This document shows positions 62,173 through 64,000 of a DNA stretch of 64,000 bases, one piece after another; the first letter of the stretch is position 1, and every line of letters starts with the position of its first letter. Both the position numbers and the translations under genes were made by a program. Below the pieces are notes generated by a model. That model searched no databases. It was not told the origin of the DNA and was given only the letters and a program-made list of their open reading frames with translations. Origin of the DNA: Neobacillus sp. PS2-9 (GTDB lineage: Bacteria; Bacillota; Bacilli; Bacillales; Cytobacillaceae); assembly GCF_030915525.1 (NCBI RefSeq), contig NZ_CP133269.1, forward strand, positions 3,259,001 through 3,323,000. The letters are read 5' to 3'.

Positions 62173-64000
62173 TTATTTTTCTGTACTTGTGCTGTCCGCT
62201 TTTTTATAATCATATTTCGAGCGGTCAACTGGAGTAAAGTTTTCAGGGGTATAGAATCGTAATAAATCACCGTTTACCACTTTATCAGAAAGTGCTAATT
62301 TTTGCATAACTGATTTCTGATATTTTTTTGCTTCTTCTATTCTTTCCTGCTCAAGTTTCATCCCTGTAGTTGAGTCATAGAATTTACCATCAACCGAAGT
62401 AATGGTTGGACTCACAAAGTCACCATTTCGGAACGGTACAAGGTCATCATGCTGATCTGATAACAAATCAGTTCCAAATTGAACATAATCTTTTGTGTCT
62501 GTTCCTAGTAAGTGAAGAAGAGTCGGAAGAATGTCTATTTGTCCACCATATTCATGGTTCACTCCACCTTCCATCCCTGGTACACGAATGAATAAAGGTA
62601 CTCGTTGTAAACCAGAGCTTTCAAAAGGAGTAATTTCTTTTCCAATAATTTGTTTCATCGCTTTATTATGATTTTCTGAGATTCCATAATGATCACCGTA
62701 CATAATAATAATGGAACGATCATAGAGTCCAGATTGCTTCAAGTAATCAAAGAATTGCTTTAAAGCTTCATCAGCATACCTTGCTGTCTGGAAGTATTGG
62801 TCAACGGATTTATCACCTGTTGTTGCCGGTGCAATCGTAGCATCCTTCGCAGGAATTGGATACGGATAATGATTGCTGACAGTAATAAACTTTGTATAAA
62901 ATGGCTCTGGCAATGTTTCTAATAATGGAATGGACTGTTTATAGAAAGGTTTGTCCATTAAACCATATTCAGCCAGGTCTTCAGAATTCAACTGATAATA
63001 GTTGCCATCAAAGAACTTGTTATAACCTAATGACTTATAAATTTCATTCCTGTTCCAAAAGCTTCCTGAATTCCCGTGGAACACAGCGGACGTATACCCT
63101 TGTTGGCCTAAAATGGCTGGTGCCGCTTGGTAAGTGTTAAGCCCTTTTGTTGTAAAAGCGGATCCCTGTGGTAATCCATATAATGAATTCTCTAGCATAA
63201 ATTCAGCATCTGATGTTTTACCTTGACCCGTTTGATGGTAAAAGTTATCAAAATATAGAGTATTCTTTTCATTAACTAATGAATTTAAGAATGGTGTAAC
63301 TTCTTCCCCATTTAACTTGTAGTTAATAAGGAAGTTTTGCATGGATTCAAGATGCAAGTAAATTACGTTCATTCCTTTTCCAGCACCAAAATAGTTAGGG
63401 TTCGGCTCAGCATAGTTAGATTTTGTATAGTTAATCACTTCTGTCATATCATCACTATTTGCCATAACTCTTTGTGCAGAGGCCTTCGTGCTCTTAACTG
63501 CATCATAAATAGTATAATTGTACATTCCTAAATATTTAACAATATAATTTCGATCAAATCCTCTTGTCAATAATTGAGGTCGATCGACTTCTGCTAGAGA
63601 TAAATTGGCGCAAGAAATCGCTAATGACAATGAAAAAAGAACAGAAACCTTTCTTCGATTCATATCCTTGATTTCAATTTTAACCAAACGAAATGCAAGC
63701 AATCCTATTAAAATAACAATATCAATAAAAAATAAAACGTCATATGGTCTTAATAGAGAAGTCACACTTCCACTTACATCTCCAAAGTTTTGCGTCTGAG
63801 TTAAAGTTGGCAATGTAATAAAATCATTGAAGAAACGGTAAAATAACACATTCGCATACAATAAAAAAGACATAAGAAATTCGATAACAATAAGACCTAT
63901 ATATTTTTTTCTTCCTTTAAGGAAAAATGATAAACCTAAAAAAAGTAACGAAGATCCTAAAGGATTGAAAAATAACAGAAACCTTTGTAAGGGATTTTCT
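62173..64000 (-). CDS. LtaS-type lipoteichoic acid synthase, 5' end cut by window
   Basis: The gene continues past the window end: frame 62173-64000 stays open (ENPLQRFLLFFNPLGSSLLF upstream of the apparent start at 63873). It encodes a sulfatase-fold membrane enzyme that polymerises glycerol-phosphate from phosphatidylglycerol. The N-terminal part is hydrophobic spans; the outer domain has NVIYLHLESMQNFLINYKLNG, GQGKTSDAEFMLENSL with the catalytic Thr, the His of AVFHGNSGSFWNR, and metal-binding MYGDHYGISENH. Paralogs exist in Bacillus (LtaS, YfnI, YqgS, YvgJ), so which one is unclear. Confidence 0.9.
   Translation of the reverse strand, partial: ENPLQRFLLFFNPLGSSLLFLGLSFFLKGRKKYIGLIVIEFLMSFLLYANVLFYRFFNDFITLPTLTQTQNFGDVSGSVTSLLRPYDVLFFIDIVILIGLLAFRLVKIEIKDMNRRKVSVLFSLSLAISCANLSLAEVDRPQLLTRGFDRNYIVKYLGMYNYTIYDAVKSTKASAQRVMANSDDMTEVINYTKSNYAEPNPNYFGAGKGMNVIYLHLESMQNFLINYKLNGEEVTPFLNSLVNEKNTLYFDNFYHQTGQGKTSDAEFMLENSLYGLPQGSAFTTKGLNTYQAAPAILGQQGYTSAVFHGNSGSFWNRNEIYKSLGYNKFFDGNYYQLNSEDLAEYGLMDKPFYKQSIPLLETLPEPFYTKFITVSNHYPYPIPAKDATIAPATTGDKSVDQYFQTARYADEALKQFFDYLKQSGLYDRSIIIMYGDHYGISENHNKAMKQIIGKEITPFESSGLQRVPLFIRVPGMEGGVNHEYGGQIDILPTLLHLLGTDTKDYVQFGTDLLSDQHDDLVPFRNGDFVSPTITSVDGKFYDSTTGMKLEQERIEEAKKYQKSVMQKLALSDKVVNGDLLRFYTPENFTPVDRSKYDYKKADSTSTEK

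Noticed and set aside
1..64000. tRNA or rRNA genes
   Set aside because: I found no cloverleaf with a TTCGA loop and no rRNA-like sequence.

Overview
This window looks like chromosome of a low-GC, Gram-positive, endospore-former-type bacterium in the Bacillaceae (Bacillus/Neobacillus-like; the genus is my inference). The evidence is the strong GGAGG-type ribosome binding sites with ATG/GTG/TTG starts, a RocR/SigL-controlled arginine catabolism locus (rocD, rocG, rocR), a CIRCE operator, an LtaS-type lipoteichoic acid synthase, YitT, AIM24-type, DinB and VanW proteins, and the typical Bacillaceae palindromic dispersed repeat at 35.3 kb.

Layout. 0-6.6 kb: small housekeeping and accessory enzymes (HExxH protein, two GNAT acetyltransferases, HAD phosphatase, maltose/galactoside-type acetyltransferase, flavoprotein dehydrogenase). 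6.6-8.8 kb: a 52-bp tandem repeat array with a hairpin in each unit, split by a complete IS256-family element with a visible 9-bp target duplication. 8.8-13.5 kb: sbcC-sbcD and a cold shock gene. 13.8-18.4 kb: an orphan B12-binding/radical SAM protein, a second 52-bp repeat array related to the first, and a SulP transporter-ArsR operon. 18.4-22.6 kb: a candidate small RNA, an AIM24-family gene, a 21-bp tandem repeat, and a PadR/HAAS/DUF4173-like group with two candidate operators. 22.7-28.5 kb: the arginine/ornithine degradation locus, with two sigma-54 promoters and three RocR-like palindromes. 28.5-45.2 kb: mostly core genes (VanW, two polysaccharide deacetylases, aspA, MarR/MFS pair, YitT, htpG with CIRCE, AarF kinase, purine permease, Crp/Fnr regulator, deoD).

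45.2-60 kb is an accessory island: remnants of a first group II intron (with HNH domain) and of an IS110 transposase, small secreted or membrane proteins, a SUKH-like and a HEPN-like protein, an IS110-family element broken by a one-base frameshift with a 5' leader in the position of a bridge RNA, a second group II intron whose maturase carries an in-frame stop, OsmC, DinB and ParB-like proteins, and many degenerate copies of one short intergenic motif. 60-64 kb: a YhgE/Pip-type membrane protein with two sets of helical repeats, and an LtaS-type sulfatase running off the window end.

Genes that work together: RocR with SigL should activate rocD-rocG and the permease to turn arginine/ornithine into glutamate and 2-oxoglutarate; SbcC and SbcD form a nuclease that acts on hairpin DNA; PadR likely represses itself, the HAAS gene and the downstream membrane protein; MarR likely represses the divergent MFS exporter; HrcA likely represses htpG. 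I see no CRISPR array, rRNA or tRNA. The most unusual features are the two related 52-bp arrays, the 48-bp perfect palindrome in the IS256 element, the repeat element inside the MFS mRNA leader, and CIRCE on htpG. I did not find a convincing new multi-gene system.
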